64,000 nt of DNA. Source: WVYX01 sp039586815. Lineage in GTDB: Bacteria > Gemmatimonadota > Gemmatimonadetes > Gemmatimonadales > GWC2-71-9. Below, in pieces: positions 1 through 7,762 of the stretch. The notes below the pieces were generated by a model that was not told the DNA's origin, made no database searches, and saw only the letters and a program-made list of their open reading frames with translations. A program made the translations under genes and the position numbers. The DNA is taken from assembly GCA_039586815.1 (NCBI GenBank), contig JBDHJR010000008.1:1-64000 (forward strand), read 5' to 3'. Positions within the stretch are counted from its first letter, which is position 1. Each line of letters opens with the position of its first letter.

Positions 1-909
1 AGTCTCCACCCCCTCACTCTCCACCGTGATCGTGGCATCGCCTGCTTCCACTGCCGTTACGAGGCCGGTCGGGCTGACCGTGACCACACCCGTCGGGTCG
101 TCCGAGAAAGTCACGGTGCGATCGAACAGCTGGTCGCCGTTCTCATCCCACAGGGTGACGACTAGCTGTTGCTCTTCGGGATCGCCACCGAGTACCAGGT
201 CGAAGTCATCCGGCACCACCACCACCGAGTACACCGGCGCTCCGTCCACCGTGATCGTCGCGAAATCGCTCTCTCCACCGCTGGAAGCGGTGATCTCCGC
301 TTCGCCCTCTCCCACGGCCGTCACAAGGCCGTCATCGTTGACGGTGGCAATGTCCTCCCTGTTGCTGCTCCACGCGACTTCACGGTCGAGGGGGTTTCCG
401 TCCTTGTCCTTCACTGCCACCTCGAGTTGCGCCGTCGGAACCGCGATGAGCTGCAACGCTGCCGTCTCGGGCGTCACCTCCACCGAGCCCACCGGTACCG
501 GCACGGCGGTGGCCGTGAACGTCCCGAACACCTGCTTCTCACCGGTCCAGGAGTTCACCGCGCGCACCTCCACGACGTTCTCTCCCGGCTCGGACCCCAT
601 GGTCCACCAGTCCTGCGCGTAGCCGCGCCAGTTCGTCATCGCGGCGCCGGCGAACACGCTACCGTCGCCCTTGGTCACTACGAAGTTCACCAGGTAGCGC
701 CTGAGCGGCCTGCCCCGGTGGTTAGTGGCCTTGACCATCAGCGGTTCGGGCAACTCAGTGCCGACCACAGCGGTCTGCTCGTTACCGCCCACGATCTTGA
801 GTGAGATGGGGCCGGCATCCTCCGGCGCCGTCGGTTCACCGCAACTCACGACAGTGAACGCGAGACACATCAGCGCAGTAATCCCAATCTTGCCAATTCT
901 GTCCGTCAT
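1..909 (-). CDS. Ig-like (BIG2-type) lipoprotein, C-terminus cut by window edge
   Basis: 303 codons are visible and the frame is still open at base 1, so the C-terminus is missing. The start is ATG at 909, preceded by GGAGG seven bases upstream. Residues 1-23 form a lipoprotein signal peptide ending in VVSC, with Cys23 as the likely lipidated residue, so the protein should be membrane-anchored and exported. From about residue 143 there are two tandem segments with the bacterial Ig-like group 2 pattern: V-x-P-x-x-A-x-L, then an 'IATVNDDGLVTAVGEGEAEIT' type end and a second 'VVTVSPTGLVTAVEAGDATIT' type end. Such domains are known as adhesion or spacer modules of surface proteins. The substrate or partner cannot be told. 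Two CRP-like palindromes lie upstream. Confidence 0.85.
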   Translation of the reverse strand, partial: MTDRIGKIGITALMCLAFTVVSCGEPTAPEDAGPISLKIVGGNEQTAVVGTELPEPLMVKATNHRGRPLRRYLVNFVVTKGDGSVFAGAAMTNWRGYAQDWWTMGSEPGENVVEVRAVNSWTGEKQVFGTFTATAVPVPVGSVEVTPETAALQLIAVPTAQLEVAVKDKDGNPLDREVAWSSNREDIATVNDDGLVTAVGEGEAEITASSGGESDFATITVDGAPVYSVVVVPDDFDLVLGGDPEEQQLVVTLWDENGDQLFDRTVTFSDDPTGVVTVSPTGLVTAVEAGDATITVESEGVET

Positions 910-959
910 CCTGTTGCCTCCGGGCTTCGAGATCTGCGCGCGGAACGGCGCCGGGCGCG

Positions 960-975
960 TGTGATGCGTGTCACT
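960..975. promoter_or_regulatory. CRP/FNR-like palindrome, proximal site
   Basis: TGTGA-TGCGTG-TCACT matches the E. coli CRP consensus half-sites TGTGA-N6-TCACA with one mismatch. It is centred about 58 bases upstream of the start codon of the Ig-like lipoprotein gene (start 909, minus strand). Binding by a CRP-family regulator is an inference, as no such regulator is encoded in the window. Confidence 0.45.
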
Positions 976-1113
976 ACTAGCGGTCGCCCGTCAGTGGACC
1001 GTCAGAACAAACCATGCGAAATGTGAGGGTCGTGCGTCGGTGGTGTTCGGTACCACACGAACGTGCCGCGCGTGGAGCGCCGCTTGGTGGGACGAAATGA
1101 GCCAGTGGTGCGG

Positions 1114-1129
1114 TGTGATCTACATCACA
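1114..1129. promoter_or_regulatory. CRP/FNR-like palindrome, distal site (perfect consensus)
   Basis: TGTGA-TCTACA-TCACA is a perfect match to TGTGA-N6-TCACA, and the palindrome extends one more base each side. It sits next to the terminator of the acyl-CoA dehydrogenase gene and about 205 bases upstream of the lipoprotein start at 909. Its centre is 154 bases from that of the proximal site. Confidence 0.5.
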
Positions 1130-1133
1130 CGAA

Positions 1134-1160
1134 ACCCGCCTGCGCAACACGCAGGCGGGT
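1134..1160 (-). terminator. Rho-independent-like terminator of acyl-CoA dehydrogenase gene
   Basis: A perfect 11-bp inverted repeat (ACCCGCCTGCG / CGCAGGCGGGT) has a 5-base loop. Read on the minus strand it is followed by a short T-containing run (TTTCGTGT). It lies 44 bases past the stop codon at 1205 and separates that operon from the lipoprotein gene. Confidence 0.8.
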
Positions 1161-1204
1161 CATCGCATCCTCAGTTGCCGTCGACGAAGGCGGCGGCCGC
1201 TACG

Positions 1205-2437
1205 TCAGCCCGTCACGCCGATAAGGTCGCCCAGCAACTCCCGCGCTATCACGATGCGCAGGATCTCGCTGGTACCCTCTCCGATCTCACCGACTTTGGC
1301 GTCACGGATCATGCGCTCCACTGGGTAATCGGTGGTGTAGCCGTAGCCGCCGTGCAGTTGCACGGCCTTCGTGGTCGCGCGCATGGCCAGCTCCGAGGCG
1401 AACAGCTTGGCCATCGCCGCCTCCTTCTTGTACGGCTCACCGTTCTGTCGCAGCCACGCTGCGTGATATACCAGGTGGCGCGCCGCCTCGATCTCGGTCG
1501 CCATGTCGGCGAGTTGGAAATGCACGCCCTGGAAGCTGGCAATGGCGCGCCCGAACTGCTTGCGCTCCGCCGTGTACTTGAGGCACTCGTCCAGGGCCCC
1601 CTCTGCGAGCCCGAGCGAGAGGGCACCCACGCCTATGCGTCCGTCGTCCAGCGTCTTGAGGAAGTTGATGAATCCCCTGCCCCGCTTGCCCAGCAAGTTC
1701 TCCTTCGGGACGACTGCATCCTCCAGGATGAGCTCGCAGGTGTCGGAGGCGCGCCACCCGAGCTTGTCCTCCTTCTTGCCGCCCGATACGCCTGGAGTCT
1801 TGGGCAGGTCGGGCACGTGTCCCACACCGACTTCCGCACAGCGGTCGAGGTCGACGGTATCCTTGGTCACGATGAACGAGCTGATTCCGGCGTTCGGCTT
1901 CGCGGGATCGGGGTCGGTGCGCGCGGTGATCGAGAAGATCTCACCCACGCCCGCGTGAGTGATGAAGATCTTGGAGCCGTTGACCACGAAGTGGTCGCTC
2001 TTCTCCACGGCAACCGTCTTGGTGCCGCCCGCGTCGGACCCCGCGTCGGGCTCAGTCAACCCGAAGCCACCCAGCACCTGCCCGGTCGCCAGCATCGGCA
2101 CGAAGCGCCGCTGCTGCTCTTCGTTGCCGAAGTTGACGATGGGGGATGTTCCCAGCGTCGTGTGCGCCGACACCGTGATGGCGTGGCTCGCATCCACCCG
2201 CGCCAGCTCCTCGACGATGATGATATACGACAGGTAATCCATTCCCGACCCGCCCAGCTCCTCGGACCAGGGAGCCCCCATGAAGCCCAGCTCGCCCATC
2301 TGCTTCACGGTTTCCCAGGGGAACCTGGCTTCGAGATCGTGCTCCCGCGCGATGGGACGGATTTCGTTGTCGGCGAAGTCTCGAACGATCTCTCGTACTT
2401 GGTGATGCTGGTCGGTGAGAAACGGACTCGTGCTCAT
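1205..2437 (-). CDS. Acyl-CoA dehydrogenase
   Basis: A 410-residue flavoprotein of full family length. It catalyses the FAD-dependent alpha,beta-dehydrogenation of an acyl-CoA and passes electrons to ETF. Visible signatures are the FAD/substrate segment 'FGLTEPDAGSDAG', the 'GKKEDKLGWRASDT' segment, 'QFGRAIASFQ', 'QLHGGYGYTTDYPVERMIRDAK' type text and 'IGEGTSEI' near the C-terminus, with Glu387 in the position of the catalytic base of short- and medium-chain enzymes. The chain length used cannot be read from sequence. The locus (hydratase, carboxyltransferase, methylmalonyl-CoA mutase) suggests branched-chain or short acyl-CoA. It is the last gene of its run, abutting the upstream small membrane protein gene with no gap. 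Confidence 0.95.
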   Translation of the reverse strand: MSTSPFLTDQHHQVREIVRDFADNEIRPIAREHDLEARFPWETVKQMGELGFMGAPWSEELGGSGMDYLSYIIIVEELARVDASHAITVSAHTTLGTSPIVNFGNEEQQRRFVPMLATGQVLGGFGLTEPDAGSDAGGTKTVAVEKSDHFVVNGSKIFITHAGVGEIFSITARTDPDPAKPNAGISSFIVTKDTVDLDRCAEVGVGHVPDLPKTPGVSGGKKEDKLGWRASDTCELILEDAVVPKENLLGKRGRGFINFLKTLDDGRIGVGALSLGLAEGALDECLKYTAERKQFGRAIASFQGVHFQLADMATEIEAARHLVYHAAWLRQNGEPYKKEAAMAKLFASELAMRATTKAVQLHGGYGYTTDYPVERMIRDAKVGEIGEGTSEILRIVIARELLGDLIGVTG

Positions 2438-2956
2438 CTATTCGAGCGCCTTTGGCGGCGAGAAGATGGTCTTCCAGATCACCGCCTCGCGGGCGGTGCG
2501 TGGCGTGACGCGATGGTAGCGGGATGCCCTGCGGGCCCGTTGCTCTGGCCTGGCGTCCACGTAGCGATCGTGGAACTCGTCGTGCTCCTGCTTTCTGCTA
2601 AGGTCCACCGAGTCGAGCGCGCGCGCCTGCTCAGGACTACGCTCCAACGAGACCGCGTCGCGCCGGTAACTATCGAGAGCGACCGGTTCGGGCGGCGGTG
2701 GAGTAGGTGGGGGTGGCGCGCTCTCCTCCTCGACCTCGGCCCCGAGGAGCTGGAGAATCTCCCGTGTGAGACTGTCCCGCGTGGGCGTACCCGCGATGCC
2801 CTGCGGGGTCGGCGCGAGATCCGTCGGCTGGCGCACCGGCCTGGGCTGGGGCCGCCGGGCGCCGGGGCGCTGCTGTTGCCTGCGCTTCTTCCCGCCCGCC
2901 AGCAGCGAGATCACCACGACGGCCAGGAAGATGATCAGCTCGGCAAAGTCGCCCAC
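2438..2956 (-). CDS. Hypothetical single-span membrane protein
   Basis: 172 residues, not recognised. Residues 6-21 (ELIIFLAVVVISLLAG) form one hydrophobic span. A strongly basic stretch (GGKKRRQQQRPGARR) follows, so the bulk should be cytoplasmic under the positive-inside rule. The middle is Pro-rich, and the C-terminal half is charged and probably disordered. It starts 2 bases after floA and ends directly against the acyl-CoA dehydrogenase start, so all three are probably co-transcribed. It may be a membrane-bound accessory of the FloA/NfeD pair, but only position supports that. Confidence 0.7.
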   Translation of the reverse strand: MGDFAELIIFLAVVVISLLAGGKKRRQQQRPGARRPQPRPVRQPTDLAPTPQGIAGTPTRDSLTREILQLLGAEVEEESAPPPPTPPPPEPVALDSYRRDAVSLERSPEQARALDSVDLSRKQEHDEFHDRYVDARPEQRARRASRYHRVTPRTAREAVIWKTIFSPPKALE

Positions 2957-2958
2957 AT

Positions 2959-3957
2959 CTAGTCCTGACGCTGCGGCTCGTCGTCGCCCTTGGCGATACT
3001 GCGGCGCATGTCCGTGTCGCTCTCGATGTTGCGGAAGCGCATGAAGTCCATTACGCCGAGGTTGCCGCTGCGGAACGCCTCGGCCATTGCCAATGGAACC
3101 TGCGCCTCGGCCTCCACCACCCGTGCCTGCATCTCCTGCGTCTTGGCCTTCATCTCTTGCTCCGAAGCGACGGCCATGGCGCGCCGCTCCTCGGCCTTGG
3201 CCTGTGCGATCCGCTTGTCGGCCTCGGCCTGGTCGGTTTGCAGCTCCGCGCCGATGTTCTTCCCCACGTCCACGTCGGCAATGTCGATGGAGAGGATCTC
3301 GAACGCCGTGCCGCTGTCGAGTCCCTTGGCCAGCACGGTCTTGGAGATGTCGTCAGGGTTTTCGAGCACCGCCTTGTGCGAGCTGGCCGAGCCGATCGTG
3401 GAGACGATGCCCTCACCCACGCGGGCCAGGATCGTCTCCTCCCCGGCGCCACCCACAAGGCGATCGATGTTGGCCCGCACGGTGACCCGGGAAAGGGCGA
3501 TGAGCTGAATGCCGTCCTTCGCCATGGCGGCGACCTTGGGGGTCTGAATCACCTTGGGATTCACCGACACTTGCACGGCTTCCTGCACGTCGCGACCGGC
3601 CAGGTCGATGGCGGCTGCCTTCTGGAACGAGAGCTCGATCCCGGCCTTGTCAGCCGAGATCAGCGCACGCACGACCCGATCGACGTTGCCTCCCGCCAGG
3701 TAGTGCGCCTCGAGGTCGTTGACCAGCAGCATCAACCCTGCCTTGGTAGCGGCGATCAGCGGGCGCACCACCGCCGGGGGGCTGACCTTGCGCAGCCGCA
3801 TTCCCACCAGCGTTCCCAACCCGATGCGCACGCCCGAGAACCACGCCTCGATCCACAAGCGGACCGGGACGAAGTTGAACAGCAGCCCCAGCAGTATGAC
3901 CGCCGTCACCAGCAGGACGACGATGACCCACGACCCCAACTGCGCCAGTTCGTTCAT
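2959..3957 (-). CDS. floA: Flotillin-like protein FloA
   Basis: 332 residues, the normal FloA length. An N-terminal hairpin-like hydrophobic segment (about residues 9-30) is followed by the conserved 'PVRLWIEAWFSGVRIGLGTLVGMRLRKV' region, an SPFH/band-7 core ('QTPKVAAMAKDGIQL', 'VTVRANIDRLVGGAGEETILARVGEGIV') and a C-terminal Glu/Ala-rich coiled coil (about residues 235-290). The family assembles into membrane microdomain scaffolds. The gene lies 18 bases downstream of nfeD. This floA-nfeD pairing is classical in bacteria and supports both calls. Confidence 0.95.
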   Translation of the reverse strand: MNELAQLGSWVIVVLLVTAVILLGLLFNFVPVRLWIEAWFSGVRIGLGTLVGMRLRKVSPPAVVRPLIAATKAGLMLLVNDLEAHYLAGGNVDRVVRALISADKAGIELSFQKAAAIDLAGRDVQEAVQVSVNPKVIQTPKVAAMAKDGIQLIALSRVTVRANIDRLVGGAGEETILARVGEGIVSTIGSASSHKAVLENPDDISKTVLAKGLDSGTAFEILSIDIADVDVGKNIGAELQTDQAEADKRIAQAKAEERRAMAVASEQEMKAKTQEMQARVVEAEAQVPLAMAEAFRSGNLGVMDFMRFRNIESDTDMRRSIAKGDDEPQRQD

Positions 3958-3975
3958 CTAGCACTCCTTCCAGCG

Positions 3976-5310
3976 TTACGCGCTCGGCTCCTCGTCGATC
4001 GGCTCGACGACGTGCCGGTAGCTCTCAGATTGGATCACTCGGACCCGTTTTCCCTTGGCGACGAAGCCCACGTCGGACACCACATCGAGCCGCTCGTCGC
4101 CCACCTTGATCGTGCCCGAGGGTCTCAGGTCGGTGAGCGCCACCCCCTCGAGACCCACCAGGTCGTCGCGTGTATCCCCCGCTATGTATCCGTGCGCCTT
4201 GTCGGTGGCGGCCCGCAGGAAGATCCCCCGCGAGCGCCGCGCGGTGGGCAGCTGGCGCACCAGTACGTAGACCGCCGCCACGATGATCATCGCGGTGGTG
4301 AACAGCACACCGCTGGCACGGGCCACGTCGCTCCAGGTGGGTAGGTTCCCGATCAGGGCGAGGAACACTGCCGACCCGATGCAGAGAATGGCGACCATTC
4401 CCGCGATCCCGAACCCCGGTATCACGAACACCTCGATCCCCAGAGCGATCAGCCCGGCGGCCAGCAGGATCACTTCCTCCAAGCCGGCCAGGCCCACGAT
4501 GAGATGGCTGCCGAAGAACGCGCTCAACGACACCAGGCCGACCAGGCCGGCGACGCCGAAGGAAGGGCTTTTGATCTCGATGATGATCCCGAGCGTCCCG
4601 ATGGACAGCAGCAGTGGAGCGACGAACGGATTCGACAGGAACCGCACCAGCTGCTCGGCCCAGTTGATTCCCACGGTCTCGACCACCGCGTCGGCGATCT
4701 GCTGCCGCTCCAACAGCGCATCGAGGTCCGCGACCTCGGCAACCGCGACGCCGAGACCCACCGCCTCCTGCGCCGTGAGCGTGAGCAGCTTGCCTTCCTC
4801 GATCACGCCCTCGATCGCGATCTCCTCATCCACCATTGCCTCTGCGACCCGCGGATCGAGACCGCGCCGCTCGGCGAGGGCGCGCATCTCGCTGCGCATC
4901 GCCGATACGATCTTCTCCGGTGCCTTCTCCCCACCTCCCGTCACCGGGGTGGCAGCGCCGATGGATGATGCCGGCGTCATGTAGATCGAGTCGGTCGCGA
5001 GCGCGATGATCGCACCCGCGCTCCATGCGTGGGTGTTCACCAGCGAGTAGATGGGCAGCGCGCTGCCGGTCACCGCCTTGACTATCTGCTGCGCGGCGTC
5101 GATGCGACCGCCGGGCGTGTCGATATCCAAGACGATCGCGACCGCGCCCTGCGCGTGCGCTTCCTCGATCCCGCGCGCGATGTAGGGTGCCAGGCCCAAC
5201 TCGATCGTGCCGGTCACCGGAATGCGGTACACGAACGCCTGCTGCGCCGGGAGCGGACCGGGCTGCGTTGCTAGAAGAGCTGTAGCTAGAGCAAGGGGCC
5301 AACGAGACAC
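3976..5310 (-). CDS. nfeD: NfeD-family membrane-bound serine protease (ClpP class)
   Basis: 444 residues from the GTG start at 5310. This start is chosen because GGGGGA precedes it at good spacing and translation begins directly with a signal-like segment (about residues 2-24). The open frame continues to 5523 but without a sensible signal. The order is an N-terminal ClpP/SppA-like protease domain, four or five membrane segments (about residues 215-350) and a C-terminal NfeD OB-fold ('GLEGVALTDLRPSGTIKV'). The nucleophile is probably the Ser in 'NTHAWSAGAIIALA', with a Lys downstream in 'GEKAPEKIVSAM' as in the PH1510-type Ser/Lys dyad. It is thought to cut membrane proteins in flotillin domains and is followed by floA. 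Confidence 0.92.
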   Translation of the reverse strand: MSRWPLALATALLATQPGPLPAQQAFVYRIPVTGTIELGLAPYIARGIEEAHAQGAVAIVLDIDTPGGRIDAAQQIVKAVTGSALPIYSLVNTHAWSAGAIIALATDSIYMTPASSIGAATPVTGGGEKAPEKIVSAMRSEMRALAERRGLDPRVAEAMVDEEIAIEGVIEEGKLLTLTAQEAVGLGVAVAEVADLDALLERQQIADAVVETVGINWAEQLVRFLSNPFVAPLLLSIGTLGIIIEIKSPSFGVAGLVGLVSLSAFFGSHLIVGLAGLEEVILLAAGLIALGIEVFVIPGFGIAGMVAILCIGSAVFLALIGNLPTWSDVARASGVLFTTAMIIVAAVYVLVRQLPTARRSRGIFLRAATDKAHGYIAGDTRDDLVGLEGVALTDLRPSGTIKVGDERLDVVSDVGFVAKGKRVRVIQSESYRHVVEPIDEEPSA

Positions 5311-5630
5311 GACGTCCCCCGCATGAAGGTCATTATGGAAGTTAGGCGAGTAGGTGAAGTCGCGAAATGCCTTGGGGGGAACACTCTGCGGCCTGCTGAG
5401 CCTGGGCTTTGCGTGGTCCCGCTCGTCCCCTCCCGACGAGATGCTTGCCTGGCGGCAAGGCGCCCAGCAGGCCGCAGTGTATCTCTGCACCATTGCATAA
5501 GGAAAATCCGTGCCACCAGTCACAGGAATTGCAAGTAACTGGTATTCTGGGAGTTACGTGATTGTGGGTGGAATGGACGGTGTGCCAGCCTGACCATTGG
5601 GCGGCCGCCGTGTCCCCAGAATGGGACAGA
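5311..5630. other. 320-bp intergenic region upstream of nfeD with two inverted repeats
   Basis: No convincing gene is seen here. GTAACT-N11-AGTTAC lies at 5535-5557 and could be an operator for the nfeD-floA operon. TGTCCC-N6-GGGACA lies at 5611-5628, just past the recQ stop codon, with no T-run, so it is a weak terminator candidate at best. The stretch around 5490-5575 is richer in A/T than its surroundings, as a promoter would be, but no clear -35/-10 pair could be chosen. Confidence 0.4.
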
Positions 5631-6854
5631 TCATCGGCCAGCCTGGCAGCCGCAGCGGTCGCACCCACCGCACTGCCGCAGCCGCTCGCCCAGATAATCC
5701 AGCAGCACCCGCCGGCGGCAACCCCGGGTCTCTACGTAGGTGCGCATTGCGCGCAGGCCCGCTTGGCGAGCCCTGAGGTGCGTGGCCGCGGTCCGGTTCG
5801 CAGGGGTCTCATGCAGGCCGGCCAGATGGCGTGCCAGAGCCAGGTCGGAAGGGACCCACAGCATCTGGCAGCGTGCCGGCTCGCCGTCGCGACCCGCCCG
5901 CCCCGCTTCCTGGAAGTAAGCCTCCGGACGGGGCGGGATTCCCAGGTGAGCCACGAGGCGCACGTCGGGTTTGTCGATACCCATACCGAAGGCGTTGGTC
6001 GCCACCATGACACGCACGCTGCCCTGCAGGAACCCCTGGAGCAGCTCGCGCCGCGCCGGGCCCGGCAAGCCGGCGTGATAGGGCAGCGCGCTGAACCCCC
6101 AGCGTGCCAGTACCGCCGCCACTCCGTCGGTCTGATTCCGGGTGGGGACGTAGACCACGGCGCTGGCCGGGGTGTGCCGCAGCAGGGCTGCGAGCGCCCG
6201 CATGCGCTCCGGGTTGGAGCGATAGCGAACTGCGCCGAAGAACAGGTTCTCGCGATCGAAGGATCTCACGATGCGCACCGGCCGCCATAGACGGAGCACG
6301 CGCGCGACGTCGTCTCGCGCTGCCGGCGTAGCGGTCGCCGTGAGGGCGATAGTCGGGGGACGCCCCAGTGCCGAGCGTTGCCGGCCGAGCGCCCGGTAGT
6401 GCGGCCGGAAATCGTGCCCCCATTCGCTGATACAGTGCGCCTCGTCCACGGCCAGGAGTGAGACCTCCCCGCAGCGAGTAGCGACCAGTTGTGCCATCCG
6501 TTCCGGAGCGACGTACAGCAGCCGCAAACTCCCCGATCGGAGCGCTGTCCAGACGGCCCGCTGGACAGCCTTCGGCTGCGTGGCGCTCAGGTATGCCGCG
6601 GCCACGCCACGGCGCCGCAGTGCGGCGACCTGGTCTTCCATGAGCGATATGAGGGGGGAGACGACGACGGTGAGGCCCGGCAGCAACAAGGCCGGCACCT
6701 GAAAGCAGAGGGACTTGCCCCCGCCGGTGGGGAGAACCGCGAGGCAGTCGCGTCCCCGGAGCGCCGCCACGACCGCGCGCCGCTGATGATGACGGAAGTC
6801 GGAATAGCCCCACACCCGTCGCAGGACGGCCCGGGCGGCGGCCATGTCGGACAC
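5631..6854 (-). CDS. recQ: Short RecQ-type ATP-dependent DNA helicase
   Basis: 407 residues against about 600 for E. coli RecQ. The two SF2 helicase lobes are complete: Walker A PTGGGKS at residues 42-48, DEAH box in 'AVDEAHCISEWGHDFRP', motif III 'ALTATATP', motif V 'VATNAFGMGIDKPDV' and motif VI 'YFQEAGRAGRDG'. A zinc-binding group C-x15-C-x2-C-x2-C closes the protein, so the winged-helix and HRDC domains are absent. The family unwinds DNA 3' to 5' in recombination and fork repair. The start is GTG 6854 or ATG 6845, and neither has an obvious ribosome-binding site. A 7-bp inverted repeat lies just upstream. Confidence 0.92.
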   Translation of the reverse strand: MSDMAAARAVLRRVWGYSDFRHHQRRAVVAALRGRDCLAVLPTGGGKSLCFQVPALLLPGLTVVVSPLISLMEDQVAALRRRGVAAAYLSATQPKAVQRAVWTALRSGSLRLLYVAPERMAQLVATRCGEVSLLAVDEAHCISEWGHDFRPHYRALGRQRSALGRPPTIALTATATPAARDDVARVLRLWRPVRIVRSFDRENLFFGAVRYRSNPERMRALAALLRHTPASAVVYVPTRNQTDGVAAVLARWGFSALPYHAGLPGPARRELLQGFLQGSVRVMVATNAFGMGIDKPDVRLVAHLGIPPRPEAYFQEAGRAGRDGEPARCQMLWVPSDLALARHLAGLHETPANRTAATHLRARQAGLRAMRTYVETRGCRRRVLLDYLGERLRQCGGCDRCGCQAGR

Positions 6855-6863
6855 AACGCACTA

Positions 6864-6885
6864 TGCCACCGTTCGTCTGGTGGCA
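6864..6885. other. Inverted repeat between the DRR-repeat gene and recQ
   Basis: TGCCACC-N8-GGTGGCA is a perfect 7-bp repeat. It lies 31 bases past the stop of the DRR-repeat gene and 10 bases before the recQ start. With no T-run it may be an operator or a weak terminator. Confidence 0.4.
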
Positions 6886-6915
6886 CGCTCACGTCCCGCC
6901 GCTTTCAGGTGCGGA

Positions 6916-7587
6916 TTACTTCGTCGGCCGGCGTCGCCGCTTGGCGCTTGCCTGCTTCTTCTTGCGGGGTTGCTTGGACTTCTTCTTGTTGTTGCCCGAA
7001 GAGGCTTTCGAGGGCGATGCCGAAAGCGGGGCCGCCAGCGTGGCCCGGAGCTGCTCCAACGAGTCGCGCCGCTTCCTGGTCCGCGCCTTCGAGCCCTGCT
7101 TGCCCTTGTTGTTGCTGCGTAGCGGGCGCAGCAGCTCGATTGCGAGACCGTACTCCGGGAACTTGGCCACAGACGTTGCCTTCAGGGCGTCGAGCGCCTT
7201 GCCCACTCGCTCCAGGTCGGGCCGCCGGGTCAACAGCTCTGCCCGGGCCTCCGCCAGGCGCTGCCGCGCCCGCTCCGACGGCTTGGGTGCTCGGGTGACC
7301 TGCAGATAGAGCCGGCTAACCAGTTGCCGAGCGGATTGGACGGCCACGGCGCGGAGCAACACCGCCGGTGTCGGGTCGCGCCGGTCCAGGCCGCTGCGGC
7401 GGTCACCTCCAGTGCGTCGATCGGCGATGCGCCGGTCCCAGCCCGTGCGGCGCTCCCTCTCACCGGCGGGCGGGCCCAGGTCGACCTCGCGACGATCCCC
7501 CCCGGCGCGGCGGTCGTGTCCGGCTCGCCGCTCGGAGTCCCTGCGTCGCTCAATCGTGCGCCGCTCGGTGTCCTTGGGCTCGGACAC
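6916..7587 (-). CDS. Highly basic protein with N-terminal DRR/ERR repeats
   Basis: 223 residues, not assigned to a family. The start is GTG at 7587 with GGAGG seven bases upstream. Residues 1-70 contain ten [D/E]RR triplets, often spaced as RR-x-G-x-DRR, with alternating acid and base. A helical middle (about residues 75-150, 'LLRAVAVQSARQLVSRLYLQV') carries most of the hydrophobic residues. The last 50 residues are Lys/Arg/Ser-rich like a nucleic-acid-binding tail. Similar RR-x-G-x-DRR stretches are known at the N-termini of some PilZ-type and other bacterial proteins, but no PilZ domain is seen here. Binding to nucleic acid or a ribosome would be plausible from charge alone. Confidence 0.65.
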   Translation of the reverse strand: MSEPKDTERRTIERRRDSERRAGHDRRAGGDRREVDLGPPAGERERRTGWDRRIADRRTGGDRRSGLDRRDPTPAVLLRAVAVQSARQLVSRLYLQVTRAPKPSERARQRLAEARAELLTRRPDLERVGKALDALKATSVAKFPEYGLAIELLRPLRSNNKGKQGSKARTRKRRDSLEQLRATLAAPLSASPSKASSGNNKKKSKQPRKKKQASAKRRRRPTK

Positions 7588-7689
7588 AGACCACCCTCCG
7601 ACCTATGTGAGAAAGGGCTCCGGCGCGGGCGCACTCGCCGCCGAATATGGGAGAAGATGCGTCCCCACCGGGGTTTCTGCTACCGTTAC

Positions 7690-7706
7690 GATGGCACGAT
7701 GCCATC
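7690..7706. other. Hairpin between lipoprotein gene and DRR-repeat gene
   Basis: GATGGCA-CGA-TGCCATC is a perfect 7-bp stem with a 3-base loop in the 175-bp gap between two minus-strand genes. It is placed to end the lipoprotein transcript or to control the next gene. No T-run follows. Confidence 0.4.
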
Positions 7707-7762
7707 AGAGCGGCGTGAGGCGCTGCGGCATATGTCACCGTCGCGGCGCTCGCGCGAGGAAG

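Noticed and set aside
968..2962. Plus-strand open frame of 664 codons
   Set aside because: It is antisense to the acyl-CoA dehydrogenase and the small membrane protein gene. Its His/Arg/Leu-rich composition is typical of a GC-rich shadow frame and it has no family motifs.
5311..5523. N-terminal extension of NfeD
   Set aside because: The open frame continues to 5523, but GTG 5310 has a good ribosome-binding site and begins the signal-like segment. The extension has no hydrophobic or conserved content.
7550..7738. Minus-strand frame of 62 codons between the lipoprotein and DRR-repeat genes
   Set aside because: It overlaps the start of the DRR-repeat gene, has no ribosome-binding site and contains the hairpin at 7690-7706.
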